Below are positions 42,829 to 50,500 of a stretch of 64,000 nucleotides of DNA, in pieces. The notes beneath the pieces are model-generated. The model did no database searches. It had not been told where the DNA came from and saw nothing but the letters and a program-made list of their open reading frames with translations. A program made the translations under genes and the position numbers. Every line of letters starts with the position of its first letter. Within the stretch, counting starts at the first letter, position 1. Origin of the DNA: an uncultured Clostridia bacterium (GTDB lineage Bacteria; Bacillota; Clostridia; Christensenellales; Borkfalkiaceae); NCBI GenBank assembly GCA_944337235.1, contig CALVLK010000007.1, forward strand, positions 1 through 64,000, written 5' to 3'.

Positions 42829-43193
42829 GCGCCGACCTCCTCGTCATGATACCGCGTGACGTTCTTGCCCGAGTCCCAAAGGCGCTCCAGGTAGTAAAAG
42901 AGGCGGGACTCCTCGTTAAAGACATGTACGATCACGTCGCCGTAGTCGATCACACCCCAACGCCCCTCACGCAGTCCCTCCGTGCGGATGGGGCTGATGC
43001 CGTACTTCTTTTTGAGCTGCTCCTCGACGTTATCGCCCAGGGCGCGCACCATCGTGCTGCTCTGCGCGCTTGCAATGACAAAGTAGCTGCACACGACCGT
43101 CTGTTCCGCAACGTCGAGGATCACGATATCCCTCGCCTTTTTGTCAGACAACACCTTGCAGCATGCCATCGCCAGATCGTATCCTTCCATCAT
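42825..43193 (-). CDS. rsfS: Ribosome silencing factor RsfS
   Basis: This 122-residue protein has the RsfS/Iojap pattern: KKARDIVILDV, SYFVIASAQS, GVIDYGDVIVHVF and a C-terminal FYYLERLW. It binds ribosomal protein uL14 and blocks subunit joining in starvation. Two ATG codons open the gene; GGAGG is 3 nt before the first and 6 nt before the second (43190), which may be the real start. It follows nadD-yqeK, the classical nadD-yqeK-rsfS order, but a palindrome array lies between them. Confidence 0.93.
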   Translation of the reverse strand: MMEGYDLAMACCKVLSDKKARDIVILDVAEQTVVCSYFVIASAQSSTMVRALGDNVEEQLKKKYGISPIRTEGLREGRWGVIDYGDVIVHVFNEESRLFYYLERLWDSGKNVTRYHDEEVGA

Positions 43194-43223
43194 TTACCTC
43201 CAAAAATCAACATATTTTAATAT

Positions 43224-43297
43224 TATGTCAGACATAGTATATATCTATGCCACAAATAATATCTAATTATATCACGCATATTACTATGTTAATTGTA
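43224..43297. repeat. AT-rich palindrome array A
   Basis: Four to five imperfect 13-bp palindromes of the type TATGN5CATA: TATGTCAGACATA (centre 43230), TATGCCACAAATA (43252), TATATCACGCATA (43274) and TATGTTAATTGTA (43291). The first three centres are 22 bp apart, about two DNA turns, so they would lie on one face of the helix. The array lies between nadD-yqeK and rsfS, overlaps the nadD stop, and contains a TATAAT on the minus strand (43271-43266). A similar array (B) lies at 45255-45353. Confidence 0.6.
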
Positions 43298-44428
43298 ATT
43301 TTTTGCCTTTAATTGCTCTTTCTGCCACAGATATGCCTCTTTTGTCGGCGGATAGACGGGCGTTCCTCCCCTCTCGAGGTACTCGATCTGCTCCCGCAGG
43401 CTTTCTGCAAAGCATACATCCAAATCGCGCCAGAAGAGTTCCCTCAGGCGATCGACGCCGGGAAAGCTCCGCCCCTCTTCGAGCAGATCGGCAAGAAAGA
43501 TGAGTTTGTCCAGCGTCGACATGCCCCGCTTCCCGCTCGTATGGCAGCGGATGGCTTCAAGCACCTCTTCATCCGTGACGCCGAACGCGGTCTCCGCAAG
43601 GTATGCCCCGCTGTATTCATGCACGACGGGGGCAGGTACGCCGTCGGGCAGCGCAAACCCCTTGAGCAGCGGGCTGTCAAGCGGCACATATTTGCCGCAG
43701 TCATGCAATGCCGCCGCTAGAAGCGCCTTCTGTTCGGGGATATGCAGCGAACGCGCCCGCTCGCACGCCATACATGCGACGCGAAAGCTGTGTTCACGGC
43801 GCGCCTCCTTTTCCAGTGACAATGCGGGCAATATGGCGGGGTGTGAATACAACTTATGCTCCTTGATATAGTCCAGAACGCCCTCATCCAGCTCGGCAGG
43901 GCGTTTCCCGAAGGCGATCTCTACCCGGACCCGCGTCGAAGAGACGGCGGCGCCCACCATCGGCACGACGACGGCAGAGACGCCGAATGTTCGCTCAAAT
44001 CGCCGAAGGAGCTCCGGCGGCAGCGCCTCCTCCCGCCCGCAGACGGCAAGCTGCACATACGAGAGGATCTCCTGCGGGTTTTTCCAGGTAAAAAAATCCT
44101 CCAGCATATCCGCACCGACCAGAAAAAAACGCTCGGCATCGGGATATTGCGCAGCAATCGCACGGCAGGTGAGGTAGGTATAGCTCACGCCCCCGCGCTG
44201 CAGTTCTGCACCGCTCACCTCCGCCTGCGGGACCCCGCGCAGCGCGACCCTGCACATCTCCAGCCGATCCTCGCCCGAGGCGACCGCGCCAAACCCCTTG
44301 TGCGGTGCATGGTAGGAGGGCACGACGATCACGCGGTCTGCGCTCAGCGACTGAATGGCGGCGCGGACGTAGCGCACGTGCTCCCGATGGATGGGATCGA
44401 AAGATCCCCCGAAAACAGCAATCCTCAT
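43289..44428 (-). CDS. nadD: Fused NadD-YqeK: nicotinate-nucleotide adenylyltransferase and HD hydrolase
   Basis: This 379-residue protein joins two enzymes usually encoded separately. Residues 1-190 are NadD (GGSFDPIHREH and the late SSTRVR motif), which makes deamido-NAD from nicotinate mononucleotide. Residues about 195-379 are a YqeK-like HD-domain phosphohydrolase (REHSFRVACMACERA, HDCGKY), a family known to hydrolyse diadenosine tetraphosphate. There is no stop or frameshift at the junction. The ATG at 44428 has no ribosome-binding site and sits 6 nt after a TATAAT box, so it may be leaderless. Confidence 0.92.
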   Translation of the reverse strand: MRIAVFGGSFDPIHREHVRYVRAAIQSLSADRVIVVPSYHAPHKGFGAVASGEDRLEMCRVALRGVPQAEVSGAELQRGGVSYTYLTCRAIAAQYPDAERFFLVGADMLEDFFTWKNPQEILSYVQLAVCGREEALPPELLRRFERTFGVSAVVVPMVGAAVSSTRVRVEIAFGKRPAELDEGVLDYIKEHKLYSHPAILPALSLEKEARREHSFRVACMACERARSLHIPEQKALLAAALHDCGKYVPLDSPLLKGFALPDGVPAPVVHEYSGAYLAETAFGVTDEEVLEAIRCHTSGKRGMSTLDKLIFLADLLEEGRSFPGVDRLRELFWRDLDVCFAESLREQIEYLERGGTPVYPPTKEAYLWQKEQLKAKNYN

Positions 44429-44434
44429 GATTCC

Positions 44435-44463
44435 ATTATAACGTACTTTTCCCCTGTTGGCAA
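44435..44463 (-). promoter_or_regulatory. Promoter of nadD-yqeK, leaderless arrangement
   Basis: TTGCCA (44463-44458), a 17-bp spacer and TATAAT (44440-44435) on the minus strand. Only GGAATC separates the -10 box from the ATG. Confidence 0.8.
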
Positions 44464-44492
44464 GTTTAATTCAAATATCTCCCGGCAAAAAT

Positions 44493-45263
44493 ATGATCAT
44501 GAAAGTACGTTTTTCTGCCATGGCCGACGCGATCTTTTATGCGGCATGCCCCAGCCTGCTTTTGTTCTGCATTTTGCGCTACGAGCGCGTGCCCGTGGCG
44601 GCCTCCGCCGCGATCGCCGCACTCGTGCTGCTCGGCATCGCCGCCGCGCTCTATCTGATCCTCGAACACAGGAAGGGCAACCGCCTCAACTCCCGCAGAG
44701 AAGAGGAGGAGATGCAGGCACTCATGCTGCATTTTACCCTCGAACAGCCCGCCCGCGTGCGCGAACAGCTGCAGCACGCCCTGCAGGCCGCAGGCAAAGA
44801 GGCGCAGGAGGAGGGAGAGGGGCTGCGGATGGACGGCAAACTGTATCTGCCCGCCTTTTCGCTCGACCCGCTCTCCGCCGACAGCCTCGCCGCTCATTTG
44901 CGCGCCTACGGGCAGGAGCTCGCCCTGTTCTGCAATACCCTCTCGCCGCAGGCAGAGACGCTCTGCCGCCGCTTTTCGGTGACAGTGATGCGCGGTACGG
45001 AGATCTACCGCCTGTTGAAGGACACGGAAAACATTCCTGCGCCCCTGCTATGCGGAGAACTTCCGACAAGGAGCAGGCGCGAACGGCTGCACATCGCCCT
45101 TTCCCGCAAAAATGCCCGCCCGTTCTTTATCAGCGGTTTTTTGCTGCTGATCATGAGCCTGTTCGTCCTCTACCCCGTCTACTACCTCTGGACGGGCGGG
45201 ATTCTGCTGGTCCTGTCCGTTGTCATTCGCATTTTTGGAGCAAAAGACAAATACTATGCTTGA
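44493..45263 (+). CDS. Membrane protein of unknown function
   Basis: This 256-residue protein has two N-terminal hydrophobic helices (about residues 10-55), a soluble charged middle (about 57-205) and two C-terminal helices (about 208-245). The middle part has a segment (LALFCNTLSPQAETLCRRFS then VMRGTEIYRLL) that faintly resembles the end of Mrr-like restriction-endonuclease folds, but no catalytic residues could be assigned. The start is uncertain (ATG at 44493 or 44499; neither has a ribosome-binding site). It is divergent from nadD-yqeK and its stop codon lies in palindrome array B. Confidence 0.6.
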   Translation: MIMKVRFSAMADAIFYAACPSLLLFCILRYERVPVAASAAIAALVLLGIAAALYLILEHRKGNRLNSRREEEEMQALMLHFTLEQPARVREQLQHALQAAGKEAQEEGEGLRMDGKLYLPAFSLDPLSADSLAAHLRAYGQELALFCNTLSPQAETLCRRFSVTVMRGTEIYRLLKDTENIPAPLLCGELPTRSRRERLHIALSRKNARPFFISGFLLLIMSLFVLYPVYYLWTGGILLVLSVVIRIFGAKDKYYA

Positions 45264-45353
45264 CATAATATATAATCTATGCCTGGCATAGTATAAATAA
45301 TATCAGACATATTACTATGCTAATTACCTATTTTTAATAGTATGCGTGACATA
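45255..45353. repeat. AT-rich palindrome array B
   Basis: Palindromes of the TATGN5CATA type: TATGCTTGACATA (45255-45267, over the stop codon of the preceding gene), TATGCCTGGCATA (45278-45290, extended to a perfect CTATGCC-T-GGCATAG), TATCAGACATA (45301-45311) and TATGCGTGACATA (45341-45353). Centre spacings are 23, 22 and 41 bp. The segment CATATTACTATG(C/T)TAATT is shared with array A in the same orientation. Confidence 0.62.
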
Positions 45354-45370
45354 ACACTCAAAAAGTATAG

Positions 45371-45399
45371 AAAAAACGCCGCAACTGCGGCGTTTTTTT
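45371..45399. terminator. Bidirectional terminator
   Basis: A CGCCGC/GCGGCG stem is flanked by A6 on the left and T7 on the right, so both strands have a hairpin followed by a U-tract. It serves the unknown membrane-protein gene (plus) and probably nnr (minus) through the duplicated segment. Confidence 0.8.
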
Positions 45400-45572
45400 G
45401 ATTTTCCGTCTGCTATATCAACCACTCCCCTTCCATCATGCGCGAAGGCTCATGATCGCCTTCGGAATGCACCGTATGATATCCGTTGCGTCGGGGGAAT
45501 ACTCGCCCATCTCGCTTGCCGCGATCTCACCCGCCCTTCCGAGCAGATAAGAACTCACGCAGGCCGCTTCAA
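45378..45572. repeat. 195-bp perfect tandem duplication, copy 1
   Basis: This segment is identical to 45573-45767. It contains the terminator hairpin right half and a duplicate of the nnr 3' end without its 5' part. The left neighbour base differs (C at 45377, A at 45572), which fixes the left edge. Confidence 0.95.
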
Positions 45573-45767
45573 GCCGCAACTGCGGCGTTTTTTTGATTTT
45601 CCGTCTGCTATATCAACCACTCCCCTTCCATCATGCGCGAAGGCTCATGATCGCCTTCGGAATGCACCGTATGATATCCGTTGCGTCGGGGGAATACTCG
45701 CCCATCTCGCTTGCCGCGATCTCACCCGCCCTTCCGAGCAGATAAGAACTCACGCAGGCCGCTTCAA
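45573..45767. repeat. 195-bp perfect tandem duplication, copy 2
   Basis: Identical to copy 1. This copy carries the real 3' end of nnr (stop at 45631). Its terminator hairpin has lost the A-run on the left, so for minus-strand transcripts the stem is followed by TTGAAGCGG instead of a U-tract. Confidence 0.95.
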
Positions 45768-47076
45768 ACGGCGGAACGCCGCGCCCACAGGTGCCGGCCA
45801 GAAGCCCCGTCAGCACATCTCCGCTGCCCCCTTTGGCCAACGCAGGCGAGCCGGTGGGATTGATCGCCACGCGTTCGCCGTCGGTAATGATAGATCGATT
45901 GTTTTTGAGAACGAGTACCAGCCCGTTCTCCCTTGCGTACGCCTTGGCGTATTCCACGGCATGGGCAAGCACCTCCTTTACATCCTTGCCGATGAGGCGG
46001 GCAAACTCTTTAGGGTGCGGCGTCATGACAAGGGAACAGGATCGCTCCTTCCCCATGCACATGCCGTATTCGGCAATGGTGTTCAACGCGTCGGCGTCCA
46101 TGACGAGCGTACCGCTGTACGTCTGCCCCAGTTCATCGAGAATGGCGTAAAGGCGTTCGCTGATGCCCGCCCCCATGCCGACTGCGATGCTGTTCGAGGC
46201 GAGGATCTCGCCGCTGATCGCCACAAACTCCTGCAAGATGCAGGCAGGCAGTCTGCCCACGGCGTGCGGAAAGAGCCGTTCGCCCACCTCGAGCCTGGTG
46301 TAGCCCACGCCCGACTTCAGGCACGCACTTGCAGCAAGAAAAGCTGCGCCGCTCATGGCCGCGTCCCCCGCAAGAATGCAGGCGCTTCCGAAGTTTCCCT
46401 TGTGGACATTACTCCTGCGCGGCGGGAACCATGCCCGGGCGTCGCCGTCCTCCCAGACCTGCGCCCCCTCTTCTTTGGAAGAGATGCCGATCTTTGCCAC
46501 GGTGATCTCGCCTGCAAGATCTGCGCCGTCCGCCATGAGCAGGCAATTCTTCATCTGCCCCATGCACACCGTCTCGTCCGCCCGCACACAGGGGGAATAG
46601 GCGATGCCGTTTTCACCCAGTCCGCTCGGAATATCCGCACTCACGACGTAGTCGGCGCCGTTGATCAGCTCGATGAGCGCCGCGCTCTCCCCTTCGGGCG
46701 CGCGCGAAAGCCCCGTTCCGAACAGACAGTCGACGATGAGCGGATATCTGCGCCTTACCATGCGCGCATGGCACTCACCGGAGAATGCCTCGCGCGCCCA
46801 TGCGCATTCTGCGCTGTAATGTTGGGCGAGGCAGAGCACCTCTGCCCGCAGACCGCGCTCCGAAAGAATGCGCGCTGCAACAAATCCGTCGCCGCCGTTG
46901 TTGCCGCCCCCGCACACAAAGAGCGCCTCTTGTGCGCCCCTCTGCTGCATGGCGCGCGCCACGACGTCTGCAAGCGCCCCGCCCGCCCGCTCCATCAGCT
47001 CGCGGGCAGATGTTCCCGACGCAATGGTATCGGCGTCCGCACGGCGCATCTGTTCGTTTGAATAGGAATATTTCAT
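45631..47076 (-). CDS. nnr: Bifunctional NAD(P)H-hydrate epimerase/dehydratase
   Basis: This 481-residue protein joins an N-terminal epimerase domain (GGGNNGGDGFVAARIL, about residue 56) with a C-terminal ADP-dependent dehydratase (MTPHPKEFARLIG; NPTGSPALAKGGSGDVLTGL). It repairs hydrated NADH and NADPH. Its last 137 bases are part of a perfect 195-bp duplication, and the reading frame ends normally in the second copy. It overlaps birA by 4 bp. The NAD theme is shared with nearby nadD. Confidence 0.95.
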   Translation of the reverse strand: MKYSYSNEQMRRADADTIASGTSARELMERAGGALADVVARAMQQRGAQEALFVCGGGNNGGDGFVAARILSERGLRAEVLCLAQHYSAECAWAREAFSGECHARMVRRRYPLIVDCLFGTGLSRAPEGESAALIELINGADYVVSADIPSGLGENGIAYSPCVRADETVCMGQMKNCLLMADGADLAGEITVAKIGISSKEEGAQVWEDGDARAWFPPRRSNVHKGNFGSACILAGDAAMSGAAFLAASACLKSGVGYTRLEVGERLFPHAVGRLPACILQEFVAISGEILASNSIAVGMGAGISERLYAILDELGQTYSGTLVMDADALNTIAEYGMCMGKERSCSLVMTPHPKEFARLIGKDVKEVLAHAVEYAKAYARENGLVLVLKNNRSIITDGERVAINPTGSPALAKGGSGDVLTGLLAGTCGRGVPPFEAACVSSYLLGRAGEIAASEMGEYSPDATDIIRCIPKAIMSLRA

Positions 47077-47774
47077 CTCTGTCCTCCGTTTGTCTGTTCC
47101 ATCAGGCGGATCTCCGCCGCCGAAAGCAGCTGCCGTACCCCATCCCGTTCGATCTCAAGCCTTCCGTCGGGGAGGATACGCCGCGCCACTGCGACAAAGC
47201 GCTCCCCCTGCAGCGTGACGTCGATCTGCTTTCCCAAAAAGCGCACATAGGAGAGATAGTCCTGCATATCATCCTCCTGCGAGAGCTGAAAGATCAGCCG
47301 GTCGCGCACCGATTCGGGGGAGAGCGTTCTTTCCGCCGCCTCGCAGAGTGTCACGGCGATGCCGCCCAGGGCGCTCACGTCGTTTGCAACATTGAGCCCG
47401 ATGCCGACGATGCTGGCGTGCAGCATGCCGCCCGCGATGCTGTTCTCGATCAGGATCCCGCACAGCTTTCTGCCACGGACGAGGATGTCGTTGGGCCATT
47501 TGATCTCGGGGCGTACCCCGAACTCCTCCGCCGTCCTGCATACCGCCACGGCGGCATGCGTCATGACGAGAAAGGAGGTTCCGGCAGGTCTGTCGCGGTA
47601 GAAGGTGAGCTTGCTCAAAAACACGCCGCCTTCCTCGGAAAGGAAGCTCCTGCCCTTGGTCCCCATGCCGCCCGTCTGGCGCAGCGCGGTGACGAGAGCG
47701 TCCTCCCCGCCCGCAAGATAGCGGCGGATATAGCGATTGGTAGAATCTACCTCGCGCAGGTGTTCAATCATCAT
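47073..47774 (-). CDS. birA: Biotin-[acetyl-CoA-carboxylase] ligase, catalytic form
   Basis: This 233-residue protein has the biotin-ligase core: EVDSTNRYIR, the biotinyl-AMP loop (GGMGTKGRSF, where GRGRRGR is more usual), IKWPNDILV and GIGLNVAND. It lacks the N-terminal helix-turn-helix of the bifunctional BirA, so it should biotinylate carboxylases but not act as a repressor. The start at 47774 (or 47771) has GGGGAGG upstream and overlaps recX by 11 bp. Confidence 0.93.
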   Translation of the reverse strand: MMIEHLREVDSTNRYIRRYLAGGEDALVTALRQTGGMGTKGRSFLSEEGGVFLSKLTFYRDRPAGTSFLVMTHAAVAVCRTAEEFGVRPEIKWPNDILVRGRKLCGILIENSIAGGMLHASIVGIGLNVANDVSALGGIAVTLCEAAERTLSPESVRDRLIFQLSQEDDMQDYLSYVRFLGKQIDVTLQGERFVAVARRILPDGRLEIERDGVRQLLSAAEIRLMEQTNGGQR

Positions 47775-48381
47775 CGGCGTCCTCCCCGAGCGCGAGCGCA
47801 CTGCGCACAATGTCCGCTTCGAATCCGCGCCGCAGAAGATAGGCATATGCCTTTTGCAGCGTTTTGACGTCGCGCTCTTTGCCGCGCAGGTACTTTTCTG
47901 CAAGCGCACGCGCCGCCTCCTCCTGCCCGGGCATCTCGTCGACCGCCTGAGCGATCTCCTCCCCGTCCACGCCGCGCCGCTTCAGTTCATGGGCAATCAG
48001 CCGTTTCCCCTTGCTCTTTCCGGCTGCGGCGGCATATCTGCCCGCATATTCTTCATCGTTCAGAAAGCCCAGTTCGCGCAGCCGTTCCAAAACGGCACAG
48101 ACCGTCTTGTCCAGATAGCCCTTGCCTTTAAGAAAGCGCTCCATCTCGCGCTGCGTCTTCATGGAATGCGTCAGATGGGTGAGCGCCCGGTCGAGTGCCT
48201 GCGCCCGCTCGCTCTCAAGCTGCATGCGCGCAAGCTCGTGCTCGGTGACGCTCATGCCGCATTTCAGGCGGTTGATCATCACCGTCTCGAGCTGCATGCC
48301 GCAAAAAAATCTTCCGTCCAGTTCGATATTGCAGCGCGATTTATCGTGTTTTTGCGGCGTGATCGCAGTAATTTCGGCCAT
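47764..48381 (-). CDS. recX: Regulatory protein RecX
   Basis: This 205-residue protein has three repeated three-helix RecX modules with typical segments (RALTHLTHSMKTQREMERFL, LERLRELGFLNDEEYAGRY, LIAHELKRRGVDGEEIAQAV). RecX binds and restrains RecA filaments. AAGGAG precedes the ATG at 48381. It is the first gene of a recX-birA-nnr operon. recA itself is not in the window. Confidence 0.92.
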   Translation of the reverse strand: MAEITAITPQKHDKSRCNIELDGRFFCGMQLETVMINRLKCGMSVTEHELARMQLESERAQALDRALTHLTHSMKTQREMERFLKGKGYLDKTVCAVLERLRELGFLNDEEYAGRYAAAAGKSKGKRLIAHELKRRGVDGEEIAQAVDEMPGQEEAARALAEKYLRGKERDVKTLQKAYAYLLRRGFEADIVRSALALGEDADDD

Positions 48382-48400
48382 AGTCGCTCCTTCTGCGCAT

Positions 48401-48430
48401 ATTATAGCCGATATTGCGCAAAAAGTCAAT
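48401..48430 (-). promoter_or_regulatory. Promoter of the recX operon
   Basis: TTGACT (48430-48425), an 18-bp spacer and TATAAT (48406-48401) on the minus strand, with a leader carrying AAGGAG. Confidence 0.78.
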
Positions 48431-48485
48431 GGAGGGAGATCATGCTTGCACCCTACAATTTTTTTGCCATAAGCGTACTTTTGCG

Positions 48486-48514
48486 TTGCAAAACGGCGCG
48501 AATTTTGCTATAAT
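48486..48514 (+). promoter_or_regulatory. Promoter of manA-glcK
   Basis: TTGCAA (48486-48491), a 17-bp spacer and TATAAT (48509-48514) on the plus strand. The leader is about 32 nt with GGGAGG before manA. Confidence 0.82.
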
Positions 48515-48552
48515 CGGTAGGAAGTATGTTGTCCCTTTTTGGGAGGAAACGA

Positions 48553-49476
48553 ATGATCAAGCTAAAACCGGCACTCAAGACCTATGTTTGGGGCGGCAGC
48601 CAGCTGAAGAAGATGTTCGGAAGAGACTACGGCGAACGCCGCATCAGCGAAAGCTGGGAGGTATCTGCCCACCCCGACGGCACCTGCCTGACTGAGGGCG
48701 GCACGCCCTTTTCCGACTATCTGCGCGAGCACCCCTATGCGGTGGACCCAAGCGGCTCTCCCCTTCCCATTCTCATAAAATATATCGACGCCACAAAGCA
48801 GCTCTCCGTTCAGGTCCACCCTGACGACGCCTATGCGCATCTCCACGAACAGGACAACGGAAAGACGGAGCTGTGGTATATCCTCTCCGCGCAGGAGGGC
48901 GCGGGCATCTACTGCGGATTCAGAGAGGCGATCTCCAAAGAGGAGTTCATGACGCGGCTTGCCGACGGCACCGTGGAAGAGTGCCTGAACTTTATCCCCG
49001 TAAAGCGGGGGGATTGTTATCTCATCAAGGCGGGCACGGTACACGCCATCTGCGCGGGCTGCGTGCTCTGTGAGGTGCAGCAAAACAGCAATGTGACCTA
49101 CCGCGTATTCGACTACAACCGCCCGGACGAGAACGGAGAACTGCGCCCCCTGCATATCGACAAGGCGCTCGACGTCATCGACTTTTCCGCCTTCCGCAAC
49201 GAAAGTCACACGGGAGAGCCCGTCCCCGCAAAGGGTGGCACCCTCCGCCTGCTGACGGACTGCGGGTATTTCCGCTGCCGCGAGCTTGCCCTCGACGGCG
49301 CCTACGGCGAGGAAAACCCCGACTCCTTTGTCGCAGTCAATGTGATCGAGGGAGAGGGGACCATCGACGGCATGCCCTTCTCGCGCGGGGACAGCTTTTT
49401 TGTGCCGTGCGGAGAAAATTTTGCGCTCACGGGCAGGGCGACACTCATTCTGACAGATAAGGGAGAAGGACAATGA
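48553..49476 (+). CDS. manA: Mannose-6-phosphate isomerase, class I
   Basis: This 307-residue cupin enzyme has the zinc-ligand segments VQVHPDD and KTELWYIL and the late LIKAGTVHAICAG motif, with a tail cupin half. It interconverts mannose 6-phosphate and fructose 6-phosphate. The start at 48553 has GGGAGG 8 nt upstream. It overlaps the ROK kinase gene by 4 bp, a natural pairing for entry of free hexoses into glycolysis. Confidence 0.93.
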   Translation: MIKLKPALKTYVWGGSQLKKMFGRDYGERRISESWEVSAHPDGTCLTEGGTPFSDYLREHPYAVDPSGSPLPILIKYIDATKQLSVQVHPDDAYAHLHEQDNGKTELWYILSAQEGAGIYCGFREAISKEEFMTRLADGTVEECLNFIPVKRGDCYLIKAGTVHAICAGCVLCEVQQNSNVTYRVFDYNRPDENGELRPLHIDKALDVIDFSAFRNESHTGEPVPAKGGTLRLLTDCGYFRCRELALDGAYGEENPDSFVAVNVIEGEGTIDGMPFSRGDSFFVPCGENFALTGRATLILTDKGEGQ

Positions 49477-50432
49477 AATATTTTGCAGGGATCGATCTGG
49501 GCGGCACCTTCATCAAGTGCGGCATCGCAGACGAGGCGGGGAACATCCTCATCAAGGACAAGATCCCCACGGGCAAGGAGCGCCCCTATACCGCCGTGGC
49601 GCATGACATGGCGCAGCTTGTGCGCGCCCTGTGCACGCGGGCGGGCGTGGCGCACGAACTGCTCGGCGCTGCGGGCATCGGCTCTCCGGGCACGGCGGAC
49701 GGCGAAACGGGCGTGATCGCCTACAACAACAACCTCGGCTGGCACAATGTACCCATCGGCAAGGCGGTAGGGCAGGAGCTGGCTCTGCCCGTATTCGTCG
49801 CCAACGACGCCAACGTCGCCGCCTTAGGCGAGAGCTTTGCCGGGGCGGGCGCAGCCTTCTCTTCGAGCATCCTCATCACGCTCGGGACGGGCGTGGGGGG
49901 CGGCATCGTGCTCGACGGCAGACTGTTCGAGGGAAAGCGTTCGGCGGGCTCCGAGATCGGGCACATGGTCATCCGTGCGGGGGGCGTTCCCTGCACCTGC
50001 GGAAGAAGGGGATGTTTCGAGGCATATGCCTCGGCGACGGCACTCATCCGCCGCACGCGCAGCACCATGCTCCGCCACCCCGAAAGCGCAATGTGGCAGA
50101 TCTCACCCACCATAGAGGCCGTCAACGGCATCACCGCATTCGACGGCATGCGGCGCGGAGACAAAACGGCAAAGCGCGTCGTGCGCGCATACATAGACGA
50201 CCTTGCGGAGGGTGTTGCAAACCTCATCAACATCTTTCGCCCCGACGCGATCATCCTCGGCGGCGGGATCAGCGCAGAGGGCGAGACGCTGCTCTCCCCC
50301 CTTCGCAAGCGCGTACGCGGCCTTGTATACGGCGATTTCGACTATGCCCCCACGCAGATCGTCCGCGCGGTGCTCGGCAACGACGCGGGCCTTGTGGGCG
50401 CGGCGCACTATGCGGACCTGCGCAGCCGCTGA
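49473..50432 (+). CDS. glcK: ROK-family glucokinase
   Basis: This 319-residue sugar kinase has the phosphate motif GIDLGGTFIKCG, NDANVAALGE, the GTGVGGGI motif and the ROK zinc-binding stretch CTCGRRGCFEAYAS. It phosphorylates glucose or a related hexose with ATP; glucose is inferred from family. It is co-transcribed with manA and ends at a terminator. Confidence 0.9.
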   Translation: MKYFAGIDLGGTFIKCGIADEAGNILIKDKIPTGKERPYTAVAHDMAQLVRALCTRAGVAHELLGAAGIGSPGTADGETGVIAYNNNLGWHNVPIGKAVGQELALPVFVANDANVAALGESFAGAGAAFSSSILITLGTGVGGGIVLDGRLFEGKRSAGSEIGHMVIRAGGVPCTCGRRGCFEAYASATALIRRTRSTMLRHPESAMWQISPTIEAVNGITAFDGMRRGDKTAKRVVRAYIDDLAEGVANLINIFRPDAIILGGGISAEGETLLSPLRKRVRGLVYGDFDYAPTQIVRAVLGNDAGLVGAAHYADLRSR

Positions 50433-50462
50433 ACAAATCCGGCACGATCTTATCTGAAATTT

Positions 50463-50489
50463 TCGCGGCGCTTTGCCGCGATCTTTTTT
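50463..50489 (+). terminator. Terminator of manA-glcK
   Basis: A 7-bp stem (TCGCGGC/GCCGCGA, 50463-50481) with a 5-base loop is followed by TCTTTTTT. Confidence 0.85.
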
Positions 50490-50500
50490 GAGGCGACCCC

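Larger units (their letters stand above)
45264..45630. other. 367-bp gene-free stretch between the unknown membrane protein and nnr
   Basis: It contains most of palindrome array B (to 45353), a two-way terminator (45371-45399) and the first copy of a 195-bp direct duplication (45378-45572), which includes a non-expressed copy of the last 137 bases of the nnr coding region. The terminator hairpin of the second copy is at 45573-45595. Confidence 0.8.

Noticed and set aside
43224..43297. Array A and array B as CRISPR arrays or NadR/NiaR-type nicotinate operators
   Set aside because: The repeats are 11-13 bp and spaced by about 9 bp, far below CRISPR spacer length, and no cas genes are near. A nicotinate-regulator link is suggested only by the neighbour nadD; the sites lie downstream of that gene and no matching consensus can be recalled with certainty.
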